Source: Aplectana chamaeleonis | Lineage: Eukaryota > Nematoda > Chromadorea > Rhabditida > Cosmocercidae | Assembly (NCBI GenBank): GCA_029168955.1 | Contig: JAPDOI010000415.1 | Coordinates: 186,001-250,000, forward strand | Direction of reading: 5' to 3' | DNA length: 64,000 nucleotides | Shown: piece by piece, positions 43,851 to 54,800 of the stretch | How the letters are laid out: each line of letters opens with the position of its first letter | Position numbering within the stretch: the stretch's first letter is position 1 | The notes under the pieces: model-generated | The model's database searches: none | What the model was told of the DNA's origin: nothing | What the model saw: the letters and a program-made list of their open reading frames with translations, nothing else | Position numbers and translations under genes: made by a program

Positions 43851-46800
43851 CTAAACAAATGTATTGCTGGAAATTATCGGATTGTCAAAAGCTGGAAACC
43901 CTGCGAAATTTTCTTAATTATGGGTCTTTTTGGCAACTCTGCAGCAATCTATCTTCAGTGAACGTCTACGACTCGCTCAGCAAAATTTGAAGCAGCTGCG
44001 ATGGCTTTTACCACATCTAAACCGCTGGATCGCAAAGAGTCTGAAGCTAGAGGATCTCTTGCACTCGGTCGTAGAGATGTCTAAATGGTCCTGTGTGCAC
44101 AAAAATCAGTTCCATCCCACTCCTTCAATGACCCTCTCCGGAATGAGTCCAACTGAACTCTTTTGAGCTCGAAGAATCTTTTTCGGAATGGTAAGAACAC
44201 CGACCTATCCAAGAGCTAAAAAGGCTGAGAGACTCTTCTCTGTTTAAAGGAGGGGCACGAACACCGTAAAATCTGAAATTAATGGAACTAGGCGTGAGCA
44301 CAGTTCTTTGAAAGGCACAATGATGGTTACATTCCATTCCATAATAGCTTCCTGGGAGTGATTTCTTGCACTCTAGAAAAAAAACCTGTTCGTTAGGAAC
44401 TGATTGTCTACAGAAACATATCATCCTCTTTTGATGATATGTTTCTGTAGACAATCATGGTTTTATCAACGCAGGAAATGTCGCTTGTGGAACGGACAAT
44501 TACAATTCCGATTCGCTTGCAACGCTGCAAAATGGTCAAATCGCTAAGCAGGCTTATTGCTCGGACCACACACTCTTAACACTCATCGTCACCCTTAAAC
44601 TGTTGAATTATTGCTAACTGTGGAAGCTCACTCGCTCTGTGCAAAAACGTCCACTATAACCAGTAGGACAGAGACATTTAGAGCAGTCTCTAGGATGAGG
44701 AATACCACCATTCTCGCACTTTGCTGCGTTTGTGTCAGCCTCACATTTGGCTAAAAAGTCAATTGTTTCCCTAGACATCAAACAGACTGCTACAAGTCGT
44801 TCCACTCACTGCTTACCAAGACAGCCGTAGTGTTTATTGATCAATACTAGGTCGTAGAATCCGATTACGTGGCGAGCTCCTAGGGTCTCCTGATAATCCA
44901 TGTTCATGGGAACCAACGTTGGCTCACCGTTAGACGAACCACTGTAACAATCGATTCAGCTCAGCGCATTTAGGAAGCACGTCATGCAAATATACCATCT
45001 GCTACTGTAATGCATGATACTAGAGTAGTCATATGGAACGTCGTAATTGTCACTGGTTAGTGGTGTTAGCTTGATGAAATTCTTCTCTGCGTCGTCCTGT
45101 AACAAGTCTAGTCGATTGATGGTAAACTGAACGAATTCAAAGCACTCACCTCAATATTTCTCTCATTTACTGTGACATATTGGTCGCGATCATATCGTGA
45201 CATTGTATGATATAATCCAAGTAAGTGACCAATCTCGTGAGCAGCGACGTCAACGGTGCTACATCTATATCCCAGTGACAAGTCCTGTGTTCCACCCTCT
45301 TCCTCCACTTTACCCACATTCGACCAGCAGCCAGGCCCGGAGAAGACCCGGAGTTTATGTTTGGCTGAGAAATCAATGCTCAAGGGTTGAATGCTGTTAA
45401 TGATACTTATAATATACTCACTCTATGCATATATATTTGTATGTGTCAACTAATTAATGGAAGACTTGAAAAATAGAGAATTAGTAATGAAAAAAGATAT
45501 GGAAGTGAGGATGGAGACAAAGGTGGACAAAAGTATTCAATCATTTGATATTTTCATAGAAAATTCCGCGTTTTCTGTATCGGAGTCGAATAATAACATA
45601 CCCTTATCGTTCTCTCGGAAGTTGACGCAGGTGTCCTTTTCCCACTGAGCTACCGCTTTCAAGAAAGTGTCTTTAAGCCTTGAACCTTAACGAGTATCGC
45701 TGAATTCTTAAACGAAACTACTGAGGCTTCGCTCTCTAGAAATCAAGTGTAGCATCGCTCGTAGAATTCGGTCAGAAATCGGGTTTTCGCGTCTTTTTCG
45801 TCTTTTTTGTACAACTCGCTTCAAAGTCAACATAGAGCGAAACTAGGGAGATATTCATAGTCCAGGCGCTAAAGGCTGTGTTCACCATGAAAAAGTTTTC
45901 CGTTTTTTCGGCAAAAACGTAAGCTTTGGGTCCCCCTAATTTGGCAAAAACGTAAGTTTTGGGTCCCTCTAAGAAAAGTGCGAACGAAAGTGCGACGAAA
46001 AAATGGCCAGGAAGTGGATGAAAATCTCGTGGTCCCGCCCACCCATTGGGCCACCCCGCCCGCGTCCCATAACAGTTGTCGGCATCCGTTTTACCGTAGG
46101 AACAGGCACCGAATTTTCGAACATTTTTTATTGCGCAAGGTTTTAACATCCCAGCATGTACAATAGCCCCTATTATTTAAAAACGTACAATAGCCCCTCT
46201 TATTTAAAAAAATTCAGTCTAGGAAACAGAAAGCGAAACCACTTACCTAAGGACTTTGAAGAGCGACACCAATTCACTGACGTCAGGTTCGATGCGTTGT
46301 CTTCGTTCTCCCAAACACTCAAACAGCCACAGACAAGTTGCTCAGGGATTCATTTAACGGGGTTTCCCGGTATTTGAGTGTTCTGTGGGACTTCTCCTTA
46401 TTAACTTCTACTTAGGACTTAGCTACTCAAAACATCGAGACAAGAAAAAACAAGCGCTTTTTCATCGTGAGCACTGCCTTTAAGGTCTATCCAGTGCTAT
46501 AGCCATTGTCAGTGTTTTGTTGAGAACCTCGTTAGTTTCGCACTCAACCAGCTTTGTATATACGGTAGACACATGGGAAAACAACAGAGATGGTAGCGCC
46601 CCATCCGCAACGATACGGTGATTATAAACCTGGTTGATTGCGAAACTTCTGTAGTTCTCAACGTAATCACCACAAGAGCTAAAAGGAAGCATACACGCTC
46701 GTAAACGTAATTGAGATAACTACGGAAATAGAATGGTATGGCCCAGATTACAACGCCTACTCATTTTGAAGTGCCAAAAACGCACTGAAATTTGCTCTTT

Positions 46801-49800
46801 TGCTCCAAAGCAGGGTTGCTGGGTCATCTTCGCCGTCAGTGACGTGTGTGATTCATTTGTTAGGCAACCTACCAACAGTACCGACGGTGAATATGACCCA
46901 GCAACCTTGCGTTGCAGGAAAATGGAAAATACAGGGGGCGTGAAAATACAGGGCGGGGCCAACTTCTAACTCATGTAGCGACATTTTGGGTCATTTTGGA
47001 CACTTCAAAATGCGTAAGCATTATGTTGTAAGCAATACGGTTCGATTCACATTCTTATCCCAACCACGTTTACGAGCGTGTATGCTGCCTTTCACCATTG
47101 GGAAGCCCTCAACGCCAAGATCATGGACATCACCCTAGTTTCGCTAAAACCTGAGCTTGCCATTAACAAAAAAAAGGAAGACTCGAAAATCCGACCTCGC
47201 CCGCTGACCAAATTCTATGAGCGGTATTGTAGTACAGACCTGCAGTCCAGTCAAAAAAATAATCGACACCGTCCGTCCACAAAGTGTCCGGATATTCTTC
47301 GTCTTTAGAAGCCTGGCGCTTCGTTCGATTTACACCGAAATTTTCTTCTTCAATGCCCTGGAGAATTTGTTCGGCTTGTTTCCTGAAATCATTTTTTAAG
47401 TCCTGTCAGGACAAAAACTCGAAGGCGCACTCGTCATAATCACTCACTCTGTGAGCACAATATCGCCTTGAAACAAGTCATCGGCGACATTGTTCTTCTG
47501 ATTGATTTCCTCGATTGAGTCACCCATCTCTTCGAAGTGATCGCGTTTGATGCGTCTCCATTTCTGAATTGAACTCAGTCAGGTGAAGTGAAATTTGCAC
47601 TAAAAAACAGCGACGTGGAGGACGTCTCCACCCAGTTGCCACCAGAATGATGTATTAGGCTTTAACATAGCGAGAGATCTCTATATCCCAAGATAGTAAT
47701 TGTAGTGTATTGAAACTGACACAAGGGTATTAAAACATCCCGTAATGGTGTTGCCACCAGTGTCAAGCAACTCGTTGGACAAAGTGCGTTCGTTGTTGTG
47801 ACCCCTCTCCATTCGAGGCGAAGCTTTGCGATCGTCTCCCTTACAATGGCCTTGCTGAATTCGCGAAAAACTCGCCTACTTTGCTGTAAATGTGAATGCT
47901 CGTCAAAATTGCATGTCTAATCAGGGAAAAAAATGTGGCCTCTGCCAGGATGAATACATCGGGGAAACTGGTCGTACTCTGTGCTCGCGTGTAAAAGAAC
48001 ATATCCCGGGTTTGAGGAAGTCCAGCCCGGCGACACCTCTGGGGGCCCACCGGAGACAATGTCATGAGAACATGGAGTTTGCGGTGACCTTCAGAATTCT
48101 TGCATGTAAGCCACAAACCGCAGCGCGCAAAACTTTAGAGGCGTTCTGGATAGCCGCTAGAAATCCTAAAATGAACAGAAAATATGAGTGTATAGCCATA
48201 ACAGCTGAGCTCGCCCCGTTTTCTGACCTCTGTAGACTGTGATCTCAACGTATTCATGTCGAGAACGCGCGCCATCTGGCCACCCACTGCATCTGCAGCG
48301 TAGGGCGCTCAATACTACTCTGGCTCGGCGCAGATAAGGTGAGCATGGCGTGATCGTTTATTGCTTTGCTTGGTAGATATCTCGTAGTAGACCGTCATTT
48401 TCCTTTGTAATTTGAAAGCATGTTTGGGAGGGTAAATCACTTATGTTCCGACTTTCCAGGTTCCGACGAAGGCGATTGGCCAAAACGTCAACCAAATAAA
48501 TTTATTAACATCTTGGTCCTGGCTCTACTAACAACTAACACTACTAACATTTAACTATGCCAAGATTCACTGACAGTCGTACTTGGTCGATAAACAGTTA
48601 CTCTCGAACTTTTGAATCATTTCCCCTCTCTTCCCATGGGAAAAAGTACAGCCTACAAAGTGTTTTAGCGATTTGATCAAATAATCGATAACATCGACTG
48701 ATATTATAAGCAGTAAGTATGGCCAAGTAATTTATGGTAAACAGTAAGTACTCAATGCCTACCCACCCATCAGCCTGCTTATCTGTCCACATACCAACTT
48801 ACCTACCTGCCTGACCATCAGCAGCGGCTACCACTGAGGGTGCGTAACGAACGACGAAGCAGGAAGCAGAAACATTTGTGATCATAAAAAATGCCGAACA
48901 AAACCAAACCTCTCCAGCCGCTTCGCGGCTGGGGCGATAACCCTCGCTAGGATCAATTTTCGACGTAGAATTCGAATTTTCAAATTGCAGCTGCGTAACA
49001 TTCATCTGAACGGAGTTATATGCGTTTCTAGCGCTTCACTCGTAGACGCATCATAACGTAAAATCCATGAGCCTTCGTAGCCTCATGAGATACACCAATG
49101 TGATTTCTACACCAGAGATGATGATTCCACAGCAGATGGCTTTTGAATGATGAAGTCCCATCGGTGTGTCTCAAGAGGCGACGAAGACTAATCGATTACA
49201 CGTTATGATGAGTCCATGATTTAATTCCGTTCAGACAAACATTTCGCAGCTGCAATGTAAAAAGTTGAATTTGAGGACAAAAAATGACACTATTCAAGCT
49301 TATTTTATTTGGAATGGCCACGGCGTGTAATGATCCACCCCTCGTGAGGGATTTGTGGAAGGGAGCAGCGGAAGCTTAAAGGTAGAAAATGTACCAGGCA
49401 GAGGTTGTGGTTTCGTTAGGAGGTAAGGGAGTGGCCCAGTGTGTGTATAGGTTTTGAGCAAGAATTTCTTTCCGAGTTACACTCGCGCTCCGCTCAAGAT
49501 AACGGGAAGAGGACGCAATTTTTCCCATGTTGAAGGGGGCCACACCACTAATTGTAAGTGACACTTTACCGGGGCTCGCCTAATCCCGCCCACAAGGCGA
49601 GCATGAGACTCTGAAATAATCCTTCACAGCATTTAGTACGTTAAAGACATCGTTCGCGCTGAAAACCAATTTTCATTTTTAGGCTCAATTTCATGAATGA
49701 GCCCGGTAGACCACACTGGTAAAATTTGGCGCGTCAGAAGCGTAGGCTGATGAGGTCGGAAGAGATTTAAGGCAAGGATCTACCACCAGCTCTCGCCAGC

Positions 49801-50498
49801 CATCTAGCACTTTTTCATAGAAGGTTGATGCGACCGTCAAACAACATGAAAAACAGTTACGGCACGAACTCCACATGCAAAAGAACTTCGAAAATGACAG
49901 TAATGGGACCTCTAAATGCAGAAGAACTTCGAAGAAGATTTCGGCGCGAAATTCGAACTCGTATTTACCATATGTTCCGATTGACTTTTATTACCAAATG
50001 AAGGTTCTTCATAGGTCCTTGTGACATTTTCTTTCCCTAGAGAGGCCAAGCTACATAAAAAATGAAAACACATTGTGCGGCTTTCTGCGCTTACGATGTC
50101 TTTGGAGAAGTCGTCCTTTCCTTTTCCAGGTCGCTGTACCGCTCTCTTGTTGTCAATATGATTAGCCATTAACTCACCGAGAGCCTTTCCTTCAACGAAG
50201 CCATCATCGCTGGTGTTAGCTGCAAAGCTTTCTTTATCTTGTCCTTGACACGATCGAATTTCCCGCGAATATTCATGGACTTCGTTGCGTTCCATACCTG
50301 AAAAAAGCTGGGGGACTCTTTCCATTGAAAAAATCACTAAATTTCGCAAATCTGTTGCAGGGGTACCTTTCTTACTCCTGTGAGTGTGATGTTCTTCATT
50401 TTCTGCCCGAAGCTACCCACTTTCTCGCCGAAACTGCCAAATACACCACAAGTGACTCCAGTCGCCAACAGCAACAATATGACCAGAAAAGGTCTCAT
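43243..50498 (-). CDS. Astacin metalloprotease, 13 exons, secreted (EGF + CUB)
   Basis: Minus-strand exons: 50498-50421, 50297-50178, 47563-47448, 47382-47240, 45670-45602, 45364-45150, 45096-44996, 44941-44817, 44750-44632, 43850-43731, 43674-43550, 43454-43342, 43289-43243. All introns are GT-AG, phases agree, and the sum is 1,491 nt (496 residues plus TGA). Domains: signal peptide (about 1-18), propeptide with a furin-like RTKR (about 123-126), catalytic domain with HEIGHLLGLYH (about 218-228) and Met-turn SIMHY, EGF (about 323-360), CUB (about 363-480). It should be a secreted zinc endopeptidase of the large nematode astacin (NAS) family, which parasitic strongylids have expanded. Weak points: the first donor (GTGGGT) was chosen to avoid a stop 24 nt further on; the exon 5 acceptor (TTAAAG) is unusual; the last exon is the least certain. 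Propeptide-to-CUB identity is secure. Confidence 0.93.
44401..44457. repeat. Perfect 25-bp inverted repeat, 7-nt loop (intron 9)
   Basis: 44401-44425 and 44433-44457 are exact reverse complements around CTCTTTT. Neither arm belongs to an exon; it lies in the 781-bp intron between the EGF and CUB exons. The transcript would fold into an uninterrupted 25-bp stem. Confidence 0.95.
44632..44750 (-). CDS. Astacin exon 9: EGF-like domain
   Basis: KCEADTNAAKCENGG, IPHPRDCSKCLCPTGYSGRF and CTER give the six-cysteine EGF pattern with the nematode-specific GG-P-P spacing between Cys 2 and Cys 3. The exon begins after TTTTTAG and ends phase 0 at GTGAGC. Confidence 0.92.
44817..45670 (-). CDS. Astacin exons 5-8: zinc-binding catalytic core
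   Basis: Exon 5 carries AVAQWEKDTCVNFREND (first conserved Cys). Exon 6 carries GCWSNVGK, DLSLGYRC and the zinc motif HEIGHLLGLYH followed by SRYDRDQYV. Exon 7 carries DVPYDYSSIMHYSSR with the Met-turn. Exon 8 carries YQETLGARHVIGFYDLVLIN and KHYGC, the end of the astacin domain. The three His ligands, the catalytic Glu and the Met-turn Tyr are all present, so an active enzyme is expected. Confidence 0.95.
45873..46481. mobile_element. TTAA-family MITE in astacin intron 4
   Basis: AGGCTGTGTTCACCATGAAAAAG at the left and TTTTTCATCGTGAGCACTGCCT at the right, bounded by CTAA-like and TTAA (46482-46485). The interior has a duplicated GGCAAAAACGTAAG(C/T)TTTGGGTCCC. About 610 bp. Related to 5290-5640. 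Confidence 0.7.
46682..47095. mobile_element. Fold-back MITE in astacin intron 4
   Basis: 46688-46707 and 47067-47086 are perfect 20-bp reverse complements. Imperfect pairing continues inward (CTCATTTTGAAGTGCCAAAAACGC against the complement of 46995-47015) and a central pair GCAGGGTTGCTGGGTCAT / ATGACCCAGCAACCTTGC is at 46811 and 46894. It ends 145 bp from exon 4. Confidence 0.8.
47240..47563 (-). CDS. Astacin exons 3-4: propeptide end and maturation site
   Basis: Exon 3 has GDSIEEINQKNNVADDLFQG followed by DIVLTE, the conserved propeptide segment before the activation site. Exon 4 has QAEQILQGIEEENFGVNRTK and then RQA, with RTKR as the convertase-type cleavage site. It continues with YPDTLWTDGVDYFFDWTA, the first strand of the mature protease. 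The joining phase (GA|G) restores Glu. Confidence 0.92.
47835..48520 (+). pseudogene. Canonical Penelope GIY-YIG 3' fragment (intron 2)
   Basis: Frame 47892-48242 reads CGLCQDEYIGETGRTLCSRV then KEHIPGL, TPLGAHRRQCHENMEF, ARKTLEAFWIAARNPKMNRK and YECIAITAELAPFSDLC to a stop: the C-terminal nuclease of canonical nematode Penelope elements. The GIY half is missing, so the element is 5'-truncated and damaged. About 280 bp of 3' sequence follows, ending near AATAAATTTATTAACATC. It lies opposite to and inside the second astacin intron. Confidence 0.8.
48735..48939. repeat. Repeat, inverted relative to 51423-51835
   Basis: 48900-48939 is the reverse complement of 51423-51462 with one mismatch in 40. 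Each holds the hairpin CAGCCGCTTCGCGGCTG. Similarity continues on the far side (ACCAACTTACCT, GGCAGTGGCTA/GCAGCGGCTA). The two copies flank the astacin 5' region. Confidence 0.75.
48960..49275. mobile_element. Fold-back MITE in astacin intron 2
   Basis: Arms 48963-49077 and 49165-49275 pair imperfectly, sharing TTGCAGCTGCG, ATCTGAACGG/CCGTTCAGAC, CGCATCATAACGT and GAGATACACCAATG/CATCGGTGTGTCTC. No coding content. Confidence 0.75.
50178..50498 (-). CDS. Astacin exons 1-2: signal peptide and propeptide start
   Basis: Exon 1 reads MRPFLVILLLLATGVTCGVF, a clear signal peptide. Exon 2 contains SMNIRGKFDRVKDKIKKALQ and LTPAMMASLKERLS, the amphipathic propeptide helix typical of strongylid astacins. 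The intron is 123 bp and ends TTTTTTCAG. A CTTTCAG about 35 nt upstream of the ATG (near 50533) could be a spliced-leader acceptor. If the exon were read straight through it would stop after SFGQK, so either the GTGGGT donor is used or the allele has a 1-nt deletion. Confidence 0.8.
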
Positions 50499-50533
50499 TC
50501 TAGCCAATTCAAAATTCTGCTCGAAGAGTCAAC

Positions 50534-51422
50534 TGAAAGCTGTTATTAATGAGAGATTGAGAGAGGATGAGGGGAACGGCTCATAGCGTCGGAAATTTTA
50601 CAGCAGCGATGTTGCCCAAGAATTGGGACCGTAAAACTGAGAGATGGTTGTCAAATGGAACTTCACCCTTCTTTTATGCAAGTTTGTCAGACTAGACATA
50701 ACATTCGCCCACCTTAACGTCCTCACCTTAACGTCTGCTTCAACATCAGCCCAACTGTTTTCATTGAGAGTGCGCTCCACTGCTGCACTTTTGTATGCAC
50801 AGTCCTTTTACTACGGAGCGTATGAGCTCATTAAGCAGACACCCGTAAGCTTCAGAAATTTTCATTGATGGCAAGCTATCTGGTGCCTCTTCTCAGCTGC
50901 CATCGACGTTATTCAGGGTAACACTTCATTGCCCGCATAGTTCTGATGAAACCTTTGTCAGGATGAAACACCTTTCTGCTTTGTCACTAGTGTTCAATTC
51001 TCAGGCCTCATAATCATTTTTCTCTTGATCACCAATTCACAACTTCCCCAGTTGTGTCGCGTCTCCTTCTCTACTCACTCTCGCGCTGCGTCTCCCCTAG
51101 CTCTGCACGCTCACGTGAAGGTACACAGTAAAAGTTTGCTCCGGAAGACGCTATCACTTTGCTAGAATCCCTGCTATGTAGGTTGGACCAACGCACGTAC
51201 CGCGAAGTAGTGACGTCATCACCTAGACTGCAGTCCCGGCTTTGAGAGGTGGACCGACTTCATTCTCGGAAGGAACTACCCACGTTTCGGGTTGAGCCCG
51301 TCCTTTTTTTAGAGCCAGAGCGGTTAAACGGTCCAATCTTGTTCTGACGCCGCTCAAATCGAACAGGTGTCTGAGTCAATGAAACCCTGACATTGCATTA
51401 GATAGAACGCCAGAATTATTAA
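50534..51422. promoter_or_regulatory. Upstream region of the astacin gene
   Basis: No exon is supported. It should contain the astacin promoter on the minus strand. I cannot identify a TATA box with confidence. A single GTGACGTCATCAC site occurs at about 51210, some 700 bp upstream of the start codon and 640 bp from the satellite that repeats the same core. Confidence 0.35.
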
Positions 51423-51835
51423 TATCGCTCCAGCCGCGAAGCGGCTGGAGAGGTTTGGTTTTGCCTAGGCCTTGTGATCACTTAGAATTTTATAAAATAG
51501 TTTATAGAATCTTTGAAACAAAATTTCTGAAGATTTCCTTCATGATATAAGCGAATGGGTCCAGAATACACCTGCTGTCCGAATTTCAACAAAATCGGTT
51601 CACAAATAACAAAGTTGTGAGCCCGAAAGCTTAAGAAAATTTCATGGTGTGCGCCGTAGGCCGTTAGCCGTAGGCCGTAGGCCGTGAGCCGTAGGCCGTA
51701 GGCCGTGGGCCGTGGGCCGTAGGCCGTCACGCTTTTCAGACCTCACTGCTAATAGCCACTGCCAATGGTTGCAGGCAATCAACTTGGCAGACAGGTAAGT
51801 TGGTAGGGGTACGTTTGCTGGTGGGTAATCGATTT
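51423..51835. repeat. Inverted repeat copy with GGCCGTA minisatellite
   Basis: See 48735-48939. Inside this copy, 51652-51728 is a run of GGCCGTAGGCCGTGAGCCGTA-type 7- and 14-bp units absent from the other copy. The large satellite begins about 20 bp to the right. Confidence 0.7.
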
Positions 51836-54800
51836 GTAGGTCAAAGGGGATTCTTATGACGTCACCGGGACATTGTGAAACGTGCTTCGGGCTTCTGATG
51901 ACGTCATCGGGACGTCGTGAAAAATGCTTCGGGCTTCTGATGACGTCATCGGGACATCGCGAAAAGTGCTTCGGGCTTCTGATGACGTCATCGGGGCATC
52001 GTAAAAAGTGCTTCGGGCTTCTGATGACGTCAATAGGACGTCGTGAAAAGTGCTTCGGGCTTCTGATGACGTCATCGGGACGTCGTGAAAAATGCTTCGA
52101 GATTCTGATGACGCCATCGCGAAAAGTGCTTCGGGCTTCTGATGACGTCATCGGGACATCGCGAAAAGTGCTTCGGGCTCCTGACGACGTCATCGTGACG
52201 TCGTGAAAAGTGCTTCGGGCTTCTGATGACGTCATCGGGACGTCGTGAAAAGTGCTTCGGGCTTCTGATCAGGATGTCGTCAAAAGTGCTTCGGGCTCCT
52301 GATGACGTTATCGGGACATCGTGAAAAATACTTGGGGATTCTGATGACGTTATCTGGACATCGTGAAAAGTGCTTCCGAATTCTGATGACGTCATCTGGA
52401 CATCGTGAAAAATGCTTCCGGATTCTGATGACGTCATCTGGACGTCATGAAAAGTGCTTCGGGCTTCTGATGACGTCATCGGGACATCGTGAAAAGTGCT
52501 TCGGGCTTCTGATGACGTCATCGGGAGATCGTGAAAAATGCTTCGGGATTCTGATGACGTCATCTGGACATCGCGAAAAGTGCTTCGGGCTTCTAATGAC
52601 GTCATCGGGACATCGCGAAAAGTGCTTCGGGCTTCTGATGACGTCATCGGGGCATCGTAAAAAGTGCTTCGGGCTCCTGATGACGTCAACAGGACGTCGT
52701 GAATAGTGCTTCGAGCTTCTGATGACGTCATCGGGACGTCGTGAAAAATGCTTCGGGATTCTGATGACGTCATCGGGACGTCGTGAAAAATGCTTCGGGC
52801 TTCTGATGACGTCATCGGGACATCGCGAAAAGTGCTTCGGGCTTCTGATGACGTCATCGGGGCATCGTAAAAAGTGCTTCGGGCTTCTGATGACGTCATC
52901 GGGACATCGCGAAAAGTGCTTCGGGCTTCTGATGACGTCATCGGGGCATCGTAAAAAGTGCTTCGGGCTTCTGATGACGTCAACAGGACGTCGTGAATAG
53001 TGAGTGCTTCGAGCTTCTGATGACGTCATCGAGACGTCGTGAAAAATGCTTCGGGATTCTGATGACGTCATCGGGACGTCGTGAAAAATGCTTCGGGCTT
53101 CTGATGACGTCATCGGGACATCGCGAAGAGTGCTTCGGGCTTCTGATGACGTCATCGGGGCATCGTAAAAAGTGCTTCGGGCTTCTGATGACGTCAATAG
53201 GACGTCGTGACAAGTGCTTCGGGCTTCTGATGACGTCATCGGGACGTCGTGAAAAATGCTTCGGGATTCTGATGACGTCATCGCGAAAAGTGCTTCGGGC
53301 TTCTGATGACGTCATCGGGACATCGCGAAAAGTGCTTCGGGCTTCTGATGACGTCATCGGGGCATCGTAAAAAGTGCTTCGGGCTTCTGATGACGTCATC
53401 GGGACGTCGTGAAAAATGCTTCGGGATTCTGATGACGTCATCGGGACATCGCGAAAAGTGCTTCGGGCTTCTGATGACGTCATCGGGACATCGGGAAAAG
53501 TGCTTCTGATTCCTGATAACGTCATCAGGACGTCGCCAGAAGTGCTTCGGGCTCCTGATGACGTCATCGGGACACCATGAAAGGTGCTTCGGGCTTCTGA
53601 TGACGTCATCGGGACATCGCGAAGAGTGCTTCGGGCTTCTGATGACGTCATCGGGCATCGTGAAAAATGCTCTGGGATTCTGATGACGTCATCTGGACAT
53701 CGCGAAAAGTGCCTCTTGCTTCTGATGACGTCATCGGGACATCGCGAAAAGTGCTTCGGGCTTCTGATGACGTCATCGGGGCGTCGTGAAAAGTGCTCCG
53801 GGCTTCTGATGACGTCATCAGGACGTCGTGAAAAGTGCTTCGGGCTTCTGATGACGTCATCGGGACGTCGTGAAAAATGCTTCGGGATTCTGATGACGTC
53901 ATCGGGGCGTCGTGAAAAGTGCTCCGGGCTTCTGATGACGTCATCAGGACGTCGTGAAAAGTGCTTCGGGCTTCTGATGACGTCATCGGGGCATCGTCAG
54001 AAGTGCTTCGGGCTCCTGATGACGTCATCGTGACGTCGTGAAAAGTGCTTCGGGCTTCTGATGACGTCATCGGGCATCGTCAGAGGTGCTTCGGGCTCCT
54101 GATGACGTCATCGTGACGTCGAGAAAAGTGCTTCGGGCTTCTGATGACGTCATCGGGACGTCGTGAAAAATGCTTCGGGATTCTGATGACGTCATCGGGA
54201 CGTCGTGAAAAATGCTTCGGGCTTTTGATGACGTCATCGGGACATCGTGAAAAGTGCTTCGGGCTTCTGATGACGTCATCGGGGCATCGTAAAAAGTGCT
54301 TCGGGCTTCTGATGACGTCAATAAGACGTCGTGAAAAGTGCTTCGGGCTTCTGATGACGTCATCGGGGCATCGTAAAAAGTGCTTCGGGCTTCTGATGAC
54401 GTCATCGGGACATCGCGAAAAGTGCTTCGGGCTTCTGATGACGTCATCGGGACATCGTGAAAAGTGCTTCTGGTTCCTGATAACGTCATCAGGACGTCGT
54501 CAGAAGTGCTTCGGGCTCCTGATGACGTCATCGGGACATCGTGAAAAGTGCTTCGGGCTTCTGATGACGTCATCGGGACATCGTGAAAAGTGCTTCGGGC
54601 TTCTGATGACGTCATCAGGACGTCGTGAAAAGTGCTTCGGGCTTCTGATGACGTCATCGGGACGTCGTGAAAAATGCTTCGGGATTCTGATGACGTCATC
54701 AGGACGTCGTGAAAAGTGCTTCGGGCTTCTGATGACGTCATCGGGGCATCGTCAAAAGTGCTTCGGGCTCCTGATGACGTCATCGTGACGTCGTGAAAAG

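Noticed and set aside
44420..44534. Extra astacin exon (frame with RCKRIGIVIVRSTSDISC)
   Set aside because: The EGF exon joins directly in phase 0 to the CUB exon at 43850, and this frame runs into the perfect hairpin.
45602..45670. tRNA gene suggested by GGTAGCTCAGTGGG on the minus strand
   Set aside because: No B box follows, and the sequence translates in phase as the astacin AVAQWEKDTCVNF segment.
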